DNA from: Desulfarculaceae bacterium
GTDB lineage: Bacteria; Desulfobacterota; Desulfarculia; Desulfarculales; Desulfarculaceae
Assembly: GCA_021737145.1 (NCBI GenBank)
Contig: JAIPEN010000022.1
Coordinates: 1 to 33,010, forward strand
Reading direction: 5' to 3'
Length of the DNA: 33,010 bases
Translations under genes and position numbers: made by a program
The notes under the pieces: model-generated
The model's database searches: none
What the model was told of the DNA's origin: nothing
What the model saw: the letters and a program-made list of their open reading frames with translations, nothing else
In this document: positions 22,441 to 30,860 of the stretch, one piece after another
Numbering within the stretch: position 1 is the first letter of the stretch
Layout of the letters: the number at the start of each line of letters is the position of its first letter

Positions 22441-22698
22441 ATTTTTTTCGGAATGTGTTTCTCTGCACCCTACCACAATTTCTATTAAATTAATAGAATG
22501 TTTCTGCAAGCACTAAGACCTAATTATTTTTTCCGATCGACTAAATATATCTATCGCGAAGGCATTCCTTTCCTTGCATATATACCTTAAAACAAGAATG
22601 CCAGCTTCGCTTTCAATAATGGAAATTGGTTTGTTTTGTAATTATAATTGTGCCTTTATCATCATCAACGCCGACTTAATCACAACCTTAAATTGTCT
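22441..22698. other. AT-rich intergenic segment with two palindromes
   Basis: No gene is visible; base composition is much lower in GC than the surroundings. TTCTATTAA-A-TTAATAGAA is a perfect palindrome at 22480-22498. A long hairpin pairs GCGAAG-GCATTC (22556-22567) with GAATGC-cag-CTTCGC (22596-22610), with a 3-base bulge and a 28-base loop. Their role is unknown; they could be remains of terminators or mobile-element ends. Confidence 0.45.
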
Positions 22699-23451
22699 CT
22701 AACAAACTGATGGAAGGTCGCCTTCGCCGTTATCAAAGGGCATGACTTTCTTGTAGATATCATAGGTTTTAAGCAGGTGGGCTCTGGTTTTTGAATAGGC
22801 CAAGTCTGGCTCTTGGTCCTTTATGTCCTGCAATATATCCTGATGCTCTCCAATGAGCCCTTCGATCTTCTCTCTGCTCAGCTTGTCCTCAGTCATGTCG
22901 ATCATCAAGCCGGAAAAGGTCTGGGTGATGGATTCGGAAATAAACAGCAGAATGGGGTTGCTTGAGATCCTGGCAACTTCGTTATGAAAGCGCACGTTTT
23001 GCATGCGAGCCTTTTTTAGGGATTTGTTCAGTTGTTGCCGCGCCATTTGCAGCAACTCATCCAAACGTTCCACGTCGTGTTGGTTGCGAGTCTTCGCGGC
23101 GGCCATGGCCAGAGCAGGCTCCAGATATAGCCGCGCCTCTATCAAATGCCTAAAATTAACCCGGCCCATCTGCACTAAATTCTTAAAACTTTCCGTGATA
23201 GGCATGGCGCTGGGCTCAGCTACGAAGGTGCCGCCGTTCACCCCTCGCTTGATGTAGACCAGCCCCATACTTTTCAGGCCGGTAAGCGCGCCGCGCACCG
23301 TTACCCGGCTGACCTCAAACTGCTCCATTAACTCCCGTTCAGCCGGCAGTTTTTGCCCGGGGGCGTACAGTCCCGAGGTGATCGAATCGATCAGTTGGGC
23401 CTGGACCTCTTCTGCCAGGGAGGGTTTTTTCAATGATTTAAAGCGTGGCAT
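22699..23451 (-). CDS. FadR-subfamily GntR transcriptional regulator
   Basis: 250 residues from the ATG at 23451, which has AGGAG four bases upstream (an ATG at 23466 is less well placed). The N-terminal winged helix contains LYAPGQKLPAERELMEQFEV followed by SRVTVRGAL, and the rest is a helical FCD ligand-binding domain with Asp/His-rich metal-site candidates (for example FHNEVA). Such regulators usually sense a carboxylic acid and repress the genes that use it. It is read in the same direction as, and lies downstream of, the 24.1-33 kb catabolic operon, which is its best candidate target. Its codon use and GC content are lower than those of its neighbours, in line with acquired DNA. Confidence 0.88.
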   Translation of the reverse strand: MPRFKSLKKPSLAEEVQAQLIDSITSGLYAPGQKLPAERELMEQFEVSRVTVRGALTGLKSMGLVYIKRGVNGGTFVAEPSAMPITESFKNLVQMGRVNFRHLIEARLYLEPALAMAAAKTRNQHDVERLDELLQMARQQLNKSLKKARMQNVRFHNEVARISSNPILLFISESITQTFSGLMIDMTEDKLSREKIEGLIGEHQDILQDIKDQEPDLAYSKTRAHLLKTYDIYKKVMPFDNGEGDLPSVC

Positions 23452-23477
23452 ATTGCTCCTGAGCATCGCGGGATAAT

Positions 23478-23491
23478 GTATAATATTTTAC
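23478..23491. promoter_or_regulatory. Near-palindrome upstream of the GntR gene
   Basis: GTATAATATTTTAC (23478-23491) is symmetric except for one position and lies 27 bp before the start codon in AT-rich promoter-like DNA. It is a plausible autoregulatory site; GntR operators are often short AT-rich palindromes. Confidence 0.35.
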
Positions 23492-23787
23492 CAATTAAAT
23501 CGTAAATAATCAATTTTTATAGCTTGAACTGGCACGGAATCGCCGGGGATTTCATCACTTGACCGCTTGGAGGCATGACCAGGCAAATCAGATAGTTCCA
23601 AGAGGTTAAAGATGAGGGGAAGCCCGAGCGCCTTTAATAGCTTAATCGAAAGTGCTGAGAGCTTCTGTGAACCAGCAAGATTAGGTGTTTTTTCTCCCAT
23701 ATTCGTAGCACTGCGGGCTCGTGGGTTCATAGGTAAAACGTAAACAGCTCGACTATGGAGAAGGCCAAACCCAAGCTTAAAAAACAC
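23488..23787 (-). CDS. Doubtful small reading frame of unknown function
   Basis: An open frame of up to 99 codons starts at a GTG (23787) or at an internal ATG (about 23730). It has no recognised domain, a basic middle part and no clear ribosome site at sensible distance. It ends inside the presumed gntR promoter. It may be a remnant of island DNA rather than a gene. Confidence 0.15.
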   Translation of the reverse strand: MFFKLGFGLLHSRAVYVLPMNPRARSATNMGEKTPNLAGSQKLSALSIKLLKALGLPLIFNLLELSDLPGHASKRSSDEIPGDSVPVQAIKIDYLRFNW

Positions 23788-24114
23788 CCCTCCCTACCAA
23801 ATTAGTTGATGATATAAAAATGCACCGGGTAGCAAGTATTCCTTTCATCCACCGCGTTTCAGTTCACCCAGCAAACTTCATTCCTGTTTTCAAATTATTA
23901 TTCCCTCGAGCTACGTTCATTGAGTTTTAACTATCCCCAGACTACTTCCTTCGGGCCGATAACTGCCCCCATGAGAAAGTAGGTGTTTTCAATCAAGGGA
24001 GGCCGTGGGATGACTCAGGCGCAGAGGCACAGGTTCAACGCTCTAAACCTGTGCTCTCCCCTCTTGGGCCGAAAAAGGTTTCACCCAAGCATCGGGGGTT
24101 TCTGGCTACAAGGA
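23788..24114. other. Intergenic region between the GntR gene and the catabolic operon
   Basis: No gene is supported. A 9-bp inverted repeat, GCACAGGTT (24027-24035) / AACCTGTGC (24046-24054), lies 60-90 bp past the leftward operon's stop and could be its 3'-end hairpin. It has no T-run, so a terminator call is weak. Confidence 0.4.
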
Positions 24115-25161
24115 TCAATACATGCCAAAATCGCGCACGGCTTTGCTAACTGCGAAAACCTTGGCCGGGGGGCAGGTGGAGGGCAGACCGCATCCGGTAC
24201 CCAACACAAAGCCGTTGCCTAGGCGCTTACCCTTTTCAACAACCTTCCGGGTCTGGTCGTAGACCGCCTGGAGCGAACCGGTCTGGATGAAGGAGGGCTC
24301 GATGTTGCCGTAGATGATGTCCCGGGGGAAATAATGGGCCGCCTCCTCCAGGTCCACCTCGTGGCCGAAGCTGAGCATGGAGGGATGGGGCCAGGGCGCG
24401 GCCTCGGCCAGGGCGGGCAGGTTTTTGTTCTGGTCGCCGCAGATGTGGAAGCCGAAGCGCTTGACCCCCAACTCCCGAACCCGCTCGTGCAGCTTGGCGT
24501 GGTAGGGCAGCGCGAACTGCTCGAAGAAGCGGGGCGAGAGGATCTGGTTGGACTCACTGGGCGAGCTGATCCACAGCCATACGTTATCCGCCCCGAACTC
24601 ATCCACCCATACCCCCAGCACCCGGAGCATGTGCTCCAGGGCCAGGTCCATCAGGCGGAAGCAAAGGTCCTTTTCCTTGAACAGCCACTTGGCAAAGGTC
24701 TCCAGGCCCACGAAGTTGGCCGCGAAGGTAAAGGGCGAGCGGCTGAAAAAGGTGGCCGGCAGGCCGTGGGCATGCTGCAGGCGGGCGTACTCCAGGGCCT
24801 GGGGAATGCGCCCCGCCGTGCGCGGGTCGGGCAGGCTCAGCTTGGCCTCGTCCACCGGGCCGGTCATGGGGTGCGCCTCCACCACCAGGGCCCCCTCATA
24901 GGGTCCCTTGGGCATGCGCACCTTGCCGCCGAAATCACTCACCGCGGTAATGGAATGCACGCAATACTGAATGTGCAAGTCCCAGTCATATTGCTGGTAG
25001 GTCCAGTACATGGCCTCAAAGCCCTTGGCCGCGTCGGCATAGGCGATGCTGGCTTCGTAGCCCGCGTTGACGCTGTTAAAGGCGTTGCTCAGGGCGTGCA
25101 GCCCCACCCGGTCCGGTCGGCGGCCTGAAAACAGGCACTCCACGCGCTCTTGGCTGTTCAT
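24115..25161 (-). CDS. Uroporphyrinogen-decarboxylase-family (MtaA/CmuA-type) methyltransferase
   Basis: 348 residues with the URO-D barrel. HICGDQN (about 240) and TGCGLPST (about 322) supply the H-x-C...C zinc site of MtaA/MtbA/CmuA-type corrinoid methyltransferases, absent from true haem-synthesis decarboxylases. Such enzymes move a methyl group between a corrinoid protein and a thiol, or demethylate a substrate. No corrinoid protein is encoded in the window. It is the last gene of the nine-gene leftward operon, 21 bp after the previous one, with GAGGG upstream of the ATG. Confidence 0.82.
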   Translation of the reverse strand: MNSQERVECLFSGRRPDRVGLHALSNAFNSVNAGYEASIAYADAAKGFEAMYWTYQQYDWDLHIQYCVHSITAVSDFGGKVRMPKGPYEGALVVEAHPMTGPVDEAKLSLPDPRTAGRIPQALEYARLQHAHGLPATFFSRSPFTFAANFVGLETFAKWLFKEKDLCFRLMDLALEHMLRVLGVWVDEFGADNVWLWISSPSESNQILSPRFFEQFALPYHAKLHERVRELGVKRFGFHICGDQNKNLPALAEAAPWPHPSMLSFGHEVDLEEAAHYFPRDIIYGNIEPSFIQTGSLQAVYDQTRKVVEKGKRLGNGFVLGTGCGLPSTCPPAKVFAVSKAVRDFGMY

Positions 25162-25182
25162 GATTCCCTCTAAGTTGCTTGT

Positions 25183-26190
25183 TTACGCGGCGGCCTTATC
25201 GCCGCCCAGGGCCAGGTCCAACAGCTCGCCCAGGTCCCATATACGCAGGCCCAGCTCGCTCTCGTGGCGCGAGAGGTTGAGCAGGCAGATGGGGCAGGTG
25301 ACCATCACCTGGCTGCCCACCCCGGCCAACTCCCGGGCTCGCAGCAGCGACACCTCGGCGCACAGATCCTCAAAGCCGTATTCAATGGGCCCGCCGCAGC
25401 AGGCGGTGTCCTGCCCGTGGTTGGGCGGCTCCAAGACCTTGAGGCCCAGGGCGGCGGCCACGCTGCGGGTCTGCTCCACTATGCCCAGATGGCGGGCCAT
25501 GACGCAGGAGTCGTGCACCACCACCTCGGTCATGGGCAGCTCGGCTTTGGGGGCCAGGCGCTCGGCGGCCGGGGCCAACAGCTCCAGATAGTGGCTTAGC
25601 TTCACCCCCGCCCCCTCCAGGAGCTCGGGGAAGTCGTCGCGCAGAAAGTGAACCGTATGCGGGTCCACGGCCACCACCTCGCCGATCCCCTTGCTCTGGA
25701 ACAGGGCGGCCAGGCGACTGGCCTGGGTGCGGGCCCCGGGGTCGGCCCCCAGCTCGTGCAAGAGCACCCCGGAGTAGGGCTCCGCGTCGTAGAGATAGCC
25801 CGGCCCCACGCCAGCGGCCCGGAGGCCGGCCCAGATGCCGCGCAGGGCCCGCCGGGCCCGTTGGGCGATCTCCCCGCCGGTGCCGGCCATGCGGCGGATG
25901 GTGCTCTCCCCGGCCAGGCGGTTGCCCAGATTCATGAGCTGGCTCATGCCCGGGCAGGCCAGCCAGCCCTGGTAGCGGTTGGCCAGCTTGGCCGCCTGGC
26001 CGGCATAGGGCAGCATCTGGTACATGCGGCCCGTGTACAGGCAGGGCGAGCCGCCCTTGGGCAGGCCCAGGCCCTGGGCCCAGTCAGTCCAGTAGACCTG
26101 GTTGAAGCCCAGGGGGTCGCCGGTGCTCAGGGTGTTGCGTTGCAGGGTGCTCAGGGCCTGGGAGATGACCCGGCGGGTGTTAGACGCCAT
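25183..26190 (-). CDS. CCG-domain Fe-S protein (HdrB/GlcF-like)
   Basis: 335 residues. The second cysteine-rich motif is clear: HDSCVMARHLG, then DTACCGGPIEYG and TCPICLLNL. The first half has a reduced version (SPCLYTGRMYQ). Proteins of this type accept electrons from FAD oxidases such as glycolate or D-lactate dehydrogenase. Strong AAGGAGG lies upstream, and the start overlaps the preceding ferredoxin gene by 11 bp. With the two upstream genes it makes a split GlcDF-like complex: flavoprotein, ferredoxin, CCG protein. Confidence 0.85.
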   Translation of the reverse strand: MASNTRRVISQALSTLQRNTLSTGDPLGFNQVYWTDWAQGLGLPKGGSPCLYTGRMYQMLPYAGQAAKLANRYQGWLACPGMSQLMNLGNRLAGESTIRRMAGTGGEIAQRARRALRGIWAGLRAAGVGPGYLYDAEPYSGVLLHELGADPGARTQASRLAALFQSKGIGEVVAVDPHTVHFLRDDFPELLEGAGVKLSHYLELLAPAAERLAPKAELPMTEVVVHDSCVMARHLGIVEQTRSVAAALGLKVLEPPNHGQDTACCGGPIEYGFEDLCAEVSLLRARELAGVGSQVMVTCPICLLNLSRHESELGLRIWDLGELLDLALGGDKAAA

Positions 26191-26518
26191 TGGTCACCTC
26201 CTTGGCGTAGTCCGGGGCCAGATAGGCCCGGGCCTGCTGGATGATCTCGCAGATTTCCAGGGCCTGGCCCTTGGCCTTGCAGGTGTTCTCGCAGCGGCGG
26301 CACTGCAAGCAGGAGTACAGGGCGTAGCTCAGGGAGTCGTCCAGCTCCAGCATGCCGGTGAGCAGGTGACGGATTATTTGGATGCGCCCGAAGGAGGACA
26401 AGGCCTCCAGCCCGCCGCTGACCTGATAGGTGGGGCACACGTCCACGCAAAAGCGGCAGGCCCGGCACTTGTTCAGTTCGGTGAGCAGCGCCTGTTTGGG
26501 GTCTGGAGTCAGCTTCAC
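26180..26518 (-). CDS. Two-cluster 4Fe-4S electron-transfer protein
   Basis: About 112 residues. CRACRFCVDVCPTYQ and CLQCRRCENTCKAKG supply ligands for two 4Fe-4S clusters. It corresponds to the N-terminal ferredoxin part of GlcF/LutB-type proteins, encoded separately from the CCG part. I prefer the GTG at 26518: it shares a GTGA overlap with the flavoprotein stop and has GAGGG six bases away. An ATG at 26524 has that ribosome site directly against it. The longer open frame to 27082 is a shadow. Confidence 0.83.
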   Translation of the reverse strand: MKLTPDPKQALLTELNKCRACRFCVDVCPTYQVSGGLEALSSFGRIQIIRHLLTGMLELDDSLSYALYSCLQCRRCENTCKAKGQALEICEIIQQARAYLAPDYAKEVTNGV

Positions 26519-27927
26519 AACCATCCCTCTAGATTGCCGCGGTTCAAGATGTTGTTGGGGTCGAACGCCTTCTTCAGGTTCACCAGGGCCTGGTAATACT
26601 CCGGCCCGTAGCGCAGCTTGAGAAAGTCGGCCCGCTGGGCGGTGAGGCCCCACTCCCCCCCGCAGCCGCCGTACTTGGCGTTGATGGCCTCGGACTTGGC
26701 CCGCACCTCCAGGGTGATGGCCCTCTTGGCCTCGCTGGGGATGTCCTTGGTGGGCCAGAAGGCATAGCCGTGCAGGGTGGGCGCGCCGATGTGCCCGAAA
26801 GAGATGAATTGCGGCGAGGCGTAGGCCTCCAGGTGCTCGATGAAATGGCGCGTTTCCTGGAAGGCGTCCAGAAGCTTGTCCACCCGGGGGGTGACCTCCG
26901 AGCCGAAGGTGGAGCCTTGGCGGTAGACGTAATTGCCCGCCTCGGCCCGCGAGCTCCACACCTTGCCCCAGCGCACCGGGTCGTCGGTGATCTCGGCCGA
27001 GCGGGGGTTGCCCTGCTCCAGGAAGTTCAAAAAGTGCTCCGCCTTGGCCTGGCAGCCCTCGGGATTGTCGGCGTGCAGGCACATCATGGCCACCGCGCCG
27101 CTGGGCGGCTCCAGGCCCACCGCCTCGAAGCCGATCCTGGAGGAGGTTTCGTCCAGGTACTCGAAGAACATGGGCGGGCTGATGCCCTGGCGGTACATCT
27201 CCATGACCGTGGCCAGGATGTCCTCGGTCTTGTCGTAGTAGGCCACGATGTTGGCCGTGCAGGGCTGGGGCAGCAGGCGCATGCGCACCTTGGTGATAAC
27301 CCCCAGCAGGCCCTCGCAGCCCACCATGAGCTTGGTCAGCTCCACCCCGGCCGGGCGGCGCAGGCTCTCGGTGCCGGTCTGGATCACCTCGCCGGTGGGC
27401 AGCACCACCTCCAGGCCCAAAACGTAGTCGCCCGGTTTGCCCAAGGCGCAGTCCACCCCGTGGGCGCTGGTGTTCACCGAGATGCTGCCTCCGATGGTGG
27501 CCACCAGTTCGCTGCCCGGGAATATGGGCAACATGGCCTTGTGCGGGGCGATGGCCGCCCGCACCTTGGCCAGATGCACCCCGGCCCCGGCCTCGAAGTA
27601 GGAGCGCTCGGGATACACCTCCATGCTCTGCAAACGGGCGGTGTCCAAGACGATGCCCCGGGCCTTGGGCCGGGCCAGGCCCACCAGGGAAGTGCCCGAG
27701 CCGTGGATGTGCACCGGGATCTGGTGCTGATTGGCATAGGTAAGCACCTGCCCGATCTGGGCCGCGTCGGCCGGGCGCGTCACCGCATAGGGCAGGTTGT
27801 GCTCCTCCAGGTCGTAGGGCATCACGTCCTTGGCGTAGACCAGATTGGTGGGCTTGTCGTCGAATACGTACTTATCGCCCAGGAACTTGGCGAGGTCCTT
27901 TTTTATCTTCTTGCCGCTAAGGGCCAT
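26515..27927 (-). CDS. FAD-linked 2-hydroxyacid oxidase/dehydrogenase (GlcD/Dld-like)
   Basis: 470 residues with the FAD-binding type 4 domain: VHIHGSGTSLVGL, FPGSELVATIGGSISVNTSAHG and YVLGLEVVLPTGEV. The C-terminal cap region carries GHIGAPTLHG where relatives have H-x-GDGN-x-H. These enzymes oxidise a D-2-hydroxyacid (lactate, glycolate and similar) to the 2-oxoacid, passing electrons through FAD to Fe-S partners, here the next two genes. A 2-oxoacid:acceptor oxidoreductase gene at the operon's upstream end could consume the product. Confidence 0.88.
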   Translation of the reverse strand: MALSGKKIKKDLAKFLGDKYVFDDKPTNLVYAKDVMPYDLEEHNLPYAVTRPADAAQIGQVLTYANQHQIPVHIHGSGTSLVGLARPKARGIVLDTARLQSMEVYPERSYFEAGAGVHLAKVRAAIAPHKAMLPIFPGSELVATIGGSISVNTSAHGVDCALGKPGDYVLGLEVVLPTGEVIQTGTESLRRPAGVELTKLMVGCEGLLGVITKVRMRLLPQPCTANIVAYYDKTEDILATVMEMYRQGISPPMFFEYLDETSSRIGFEAVGLEPPSGAVAMMCLHADNPEGCQAKAEHFLNFLEQGNPRSAEITDDPVRWGKVWSSRAEAGNYVYRQGSTFGSEVTPRVDKLLDAFQETRHFIEHLEAYASPQFISFGHIGAPTLHGYAFWPTKDIPSEAKRAITLEVRAKSEAINAKYGGCGGEWGLTAQRADFLKLRYGPEYYQALVNLKKAFDPNNILNRGNLEGWL

Positions 27928-27938
27928 CTGCTTACCGC

Positions 27939-28637
27939 CTAATGCGTTGCTTCCGGGCCGCCAGGCCGGCGCCCGGCATACACCGCGAAGTTGTTGTACT
28001 TGTAGTGACAGTCCACATCCACGAAGCCGCGGGCGCGCAACCAGATCAGCTGGGCCTCCAGGGAGGAGGTGCGGTCATAGGTCATGCGCTGGTAAATCTC
28101 GTCCAGCTCCTCGCGCGGGATGCCGCTGGCCTCCAGATGCTCCCGCCAGGCATCCTGGTAGCCCCGCTCCACCTCTTGGGAAGAGCCTTGCACCAGGTCC
28201 GCGTTGATGAACCAGCCGCCGGGCTTGAGCCGGCCGAAGAGCCTAGCGAAAAGTCGCTTCTTGCCCGCGTCATCCAGGTGGTGGATGGACAGGGCCGAGA
28301 CGATGAGGTCCCATCCCGCCGGCAAATTGCCGCTGGCGTAGTCCATGACCATGGTGCTCACCCGCTCGTCGTGGGCAAAGCGCTCCTCCAGGCGCTCCAG
28401 CATGCCGGCCGACTCGTCCACCGCCAGGATGCGGCTGCCCGGGCAGGCGGCGCGCACCACCGCGCTCACCAGGCCGGTGCCCGCCCCCAGGTCCAATACC
28501 GCCGGCTCCCCTTGCGGGCACTCGGGCACCAGGCGGGCGATGGTGCCGTAGAAGTCCTGGAAGCAGGGAATCACCCGGGAACGCAGGGCGTCATAGCCCT
28601 CGGCCGCCTGGTCGAACACCTGATGCAGGGCAGGCAT
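27939..28637 (-). CDS. Class I SAM-dependent methyltransferase
   Basis: 232 residues. Motif I is VLDLGAGTGLVSAVV, motif II includes ILAVDESAGMLERL, and LIVSALSIHHLDDAGKK followed by LKPGGWF completes the fold. The acceptor is unknown; the family includes methyltransferases of small molecules. Start ATG 28637 lies behind GGAGG and 3 bp after the upstream stop, so it is a coupled operon member. Confidence 0.82.
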   Translation of the reverse strand: MPALHQVFDQAAEGYDALRSRVIPCFQDFYGTIARLVPECPQGEPAVLDLGAGTGLVSAVVRAACPGSRILAVDESAGMLERLEERFAHDERVSTMVMDYASGNLPAGWDLIVSALSIHHLDDAGKKRLFARLFGRLKPGGWFINADLVQGSSQEVERGYQDAWREHLEASGIPREELDEIYQRMTYDRTSSLEAQLIWLRARGFVDVDCHYKYNNFAVYAGRRPGGPEATH

Positions 28638-28640
28638 GGC

Positions 28641-30023
28641 TCAGGCCTCCAGCATGGCGGCCATGGCCCCGGCATCGGCCGCCTGGTCCAGGCTGGCGAT
28701 AAACTCCATCAGCGCCTCGCTCTGGGCGGCGCTCAGGCCCAGGCCGCTGTAGGCCAGGCACTTGGCGAACTTTTCCTTGCAGCGTTCCAGGTCCATGGGC
28801 TTGGCCGGGTTGCCCAGGGGCACCTCCACCAGGCTCTCCAGGCGCCCGCCGTCGGCCAGCTCCACCACCATGGCCGCGCACATCAGGTCCTTTGCCGGCA
28901 CCAGGGGATCAGCCGTCACCTTCACCTTGGCGGCCAGCTCTAATACGGCGGGGTCGTTGATGGCCTCCACCTCGAAATCGCCCAGGAACACGTCGCCGCG
29001 CAGGATAGCGGCGCTCACGGTGTAGGGGATGCTGAACTGGGCGTCCACCTGGGGGTTGTCGCCGATGACCAGGGGCTTGCCCACCATCTCGGCCACCATG
29101 CTGGAAGCGCTCACCGCGATGGTGGCGATCTCCTCTGCCCTGCCCTCCAGCCCGGGCCGCAGATCCAGGGCCGCGTCGATGGCCGAGTGGGTCATGCGGC
29201 AGCAGGGATAGGGCTTGAGGCTAAGCTCGTTGATCATAAAGCGGCTGCCCAGGCCCTCCACCACCGGGGCCGGATCGTAGAGCCCCTTTTCATACAAATT
29301 GTAGAACCCGTATGGCCCCTCCAAAAACTCGCGGCTGCCGGTGATGCCCGCTTGGGCCAGATAGGCGGCCTCCACCCCGGCCCGGGCCGCGAAGGCGGGC
29401 TGCATGCGCTTTACCAGGCGGCCCTCTACCAGCCCCTGGGCATTGCCCGAGGTCATGGCGTAGACCACGCCCAGGGCGTTGGCCAGGCCGTCCTTGTCCA
29501 GGTCCAGCAGCTTGGCCGCCGTGGTGGCCGCGCCAAAGGAGCCGCAGGTGGCGGTGCGTATCCAGGACAGCGGGGTGCTGATGGCCAGGCTCAGGCGGCA
29601 GATCACCTCCACCCCGGCCGCGATGGCGGTGATGAAGCGCCGTCCATCGATGGGCCCCTCGGCCTCGGCCACGGCCAGAGCCGCCGGCAGCACCGAAACC
29701 ATGCAGTGCAGGGCCGAGGCGTCCAGGGTGTCGTCAAAGTCCAGGGCGTGCATCATGGTGCCGTTGGCCAGGGCGGCCAGGGGCGGGGAGATCTTGCGCC
29801 CCGCAAACAGCAGGCTGGACAGGGGTTCCCCGCCCCAGCGGGCGGCCAGGCCGGCCACCGCCGGGCAGCCGGGGGCAAGGCGGCCGGGCAGGGCCACGCC
29901 CAGGGTATCCATGATCAGCAGCTTGCTGTACTCCCGGGCCTCGGCGGGCACCTGGTCCCAACCGGTGTCCGCGCAAAAATCGATCAAGGCCTCGGTCAGA
30001 CCTGCCCCGCTTTGATCGCTCAC
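28641..30023 (-). CDS. MmgE/PrpD-family protein
   Basis: 460 residues from a GTG at 30023 preceded by AGGAGG. Family features are MDTLGVALPG, NGTMMHALDFDDTLDAS and LKPYPCCRMTHSAIDAAL. PrpD dehydrates 2-methylcitrate and other members act on related polycarboxylic acids such as itaconate or aconitate-like compounds. In this operon it suggests a branched or polycarboxylate substrate. The open frame extends to 30407 on a shadow of the next gene. Confidence 0.88.
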   Translation of the reverse strand: MSDQSGAGLTEALIDFCADTGWDQVPAEAREYSKLLIMDTLGVALPGRLAPGCPAVAGLAARWGGEPLSSLLFAGRKISPPLAALANGTMMHALDFDDTLDASALHCMVSVLPAALAVAEAEGPIDGRRFITAIAAGVEVICRLSLAISTPLSWIRTATCGSFGAATTAAKLLDLDKDGLANALGVVYAMTSGNAQGLVEGRLVKRMQPAFAARAGVEAAYLAQAGITGSREFLEGPYGFYNLYEKGLYDPAPVVEGLGSRFMINELSLKPYPCCRMTHSAIDAALDLRPGLEGRAEEIATIAVSASSMVAEMVGKPLVIGDNPQVDAQFSIPYTVSAAILRGDVFLGDFEVEAINDPAVLELAAKVKVTADPLVPAKDLMCAAMVVELADGGRLESLVEVPLGNPAKPMDLERCKEKFAKCLAYSGLGLSAAQSEALMEFIASLDQAADAGAMAAMLEA

Positions 30024-30046
30024 GTGTCTCCTCCTGGATGCGAAAT

Positions 30047-30829
30047 CTATAGTTTGCTGAACTCGGCCAAATAGCGCTTGGCGTAGCCGGCCACCAGGTC
30101 CAGGATGGCCTCGCCCAGCTCCGCGCTTCCCGCGCTGGGGTCGCCCATGATGCCGGTGTCGGTCACGTCGCGGATGTCCCGGAACACCGTCTGCACCGTG
30201 CCGTCGAACTCCGCATCGCCCAGCGAGTTCCGGAAGGTGAAGGCCGAGGCCTGGTCCTGCTTGACCGTGTCGGGCCGTATCTCGCCCGTCACCACCGCCT
30301 CGGGCCTGAGGGCCAGCATCAGCGAGGTCATGATCTCCCCGCCGTGGCGGAAGGCGCCCTCGGCCACCAGGTCGGTCCCCGCGGTGAGCTGCCCGGCCAG
30401 CTGCCACAGGTTGAGCATGCCCACCTTCATTCCCAACTCATCCACCAGGGTGTGAGCCACCGTTCCCACGGCCGCGTTGTTACCCTTGTGGGAGTTCAAG
30501 AACACCAGGCGTTCCACCCCGTGGCGCTCCAGGCTGCGGGCGTAATCTTCCAGCAGGCGGATCAGGGTTTCCTGCTCCAGGGAGATGGTGCCCGGGTAGG
30601 GCAGGAACCACTTGGAGTAGCCGATGGGCACCGTCGGGCCGATGACCACCCCCTCCAGGCCGGTGAGCCGGGCGGCCAGCCCCTCGGCGGCGATGGTGTC
30701 CACCCCCACCGGCAGGTGGGTGCCCTCCAGCTCGGCCGAGCCCAGGGGGACCACCACCACGGTCTGGGGAGTCACCGCGGCGGCGAACTCCTGCCAAGTC
30801 ATGTCCATCAAGTACGATTTGCTCGCCAT
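30047..30829 (-). CDS. Creatininase-family amidohydrolase-like protein with altered metal motif
   Basis: 260 residues starting MASKSYLMDMTWQEF at 30829. Conserved family stretches are PLGSAELEGTHLPVGVD (30-44), FLNSHKGNN (110-118) and HGGEIMTSLML (162-172). In creatininase the first motif is E-x-H-G-x-H-L-P; here the metal-ligand His is Glu35, while Glu33, His38, Asp44, His114 and Glu165 remain. The protein may bind one or two metals in a changed geometry. Family members hydrolyse cyclic amides or act in cofactor biosynthesis. The substrate is unknown; operon context suggests a carboxylate derivative. Confidence 0.82.
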   Translation of the reverse strand: MASKSYLMDMTWQEFAAAVTPQTVVVVPLGSAELEGTHLPVGVDTIAAEGLAARLTGLEGVVIGPTVPIGYSKWFLPYPGTISLEQETLIRLLEDYARSLERHGVERLVFLNSHKGNNAAVGTVAHTLVDELGMKVGMLNLWQLAGQLTAGTDLVAEGAFRHGGEIMTSLMLALRPEAVVTGEIRPDTVKQDQASAFTFRNSLGDAEFDGTVQTVFRDIRDVTDTGIMGDPSAGSAELGEAILDLVAGYAKRYLAEFSKL

Positions 30830-30860
30830 GCTTCTCGCTCCCGCCGGGCCGCGCCCGCGC

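Noticed and set aside
23983..24222. Rightward 79-codon frame overlapping the methyltransferase gene end
   Set aside because: It lacks any family resemblance and its second half is antisense to a conserved C-terminus.
30024..30407. Upstream extension of the MmgE/PrpD frame to 30407
   Set aside because: It overlaps the well-supported creatininase-family gene, is low-complexity, and the GTG at 30023 has an excellent ribosome site.
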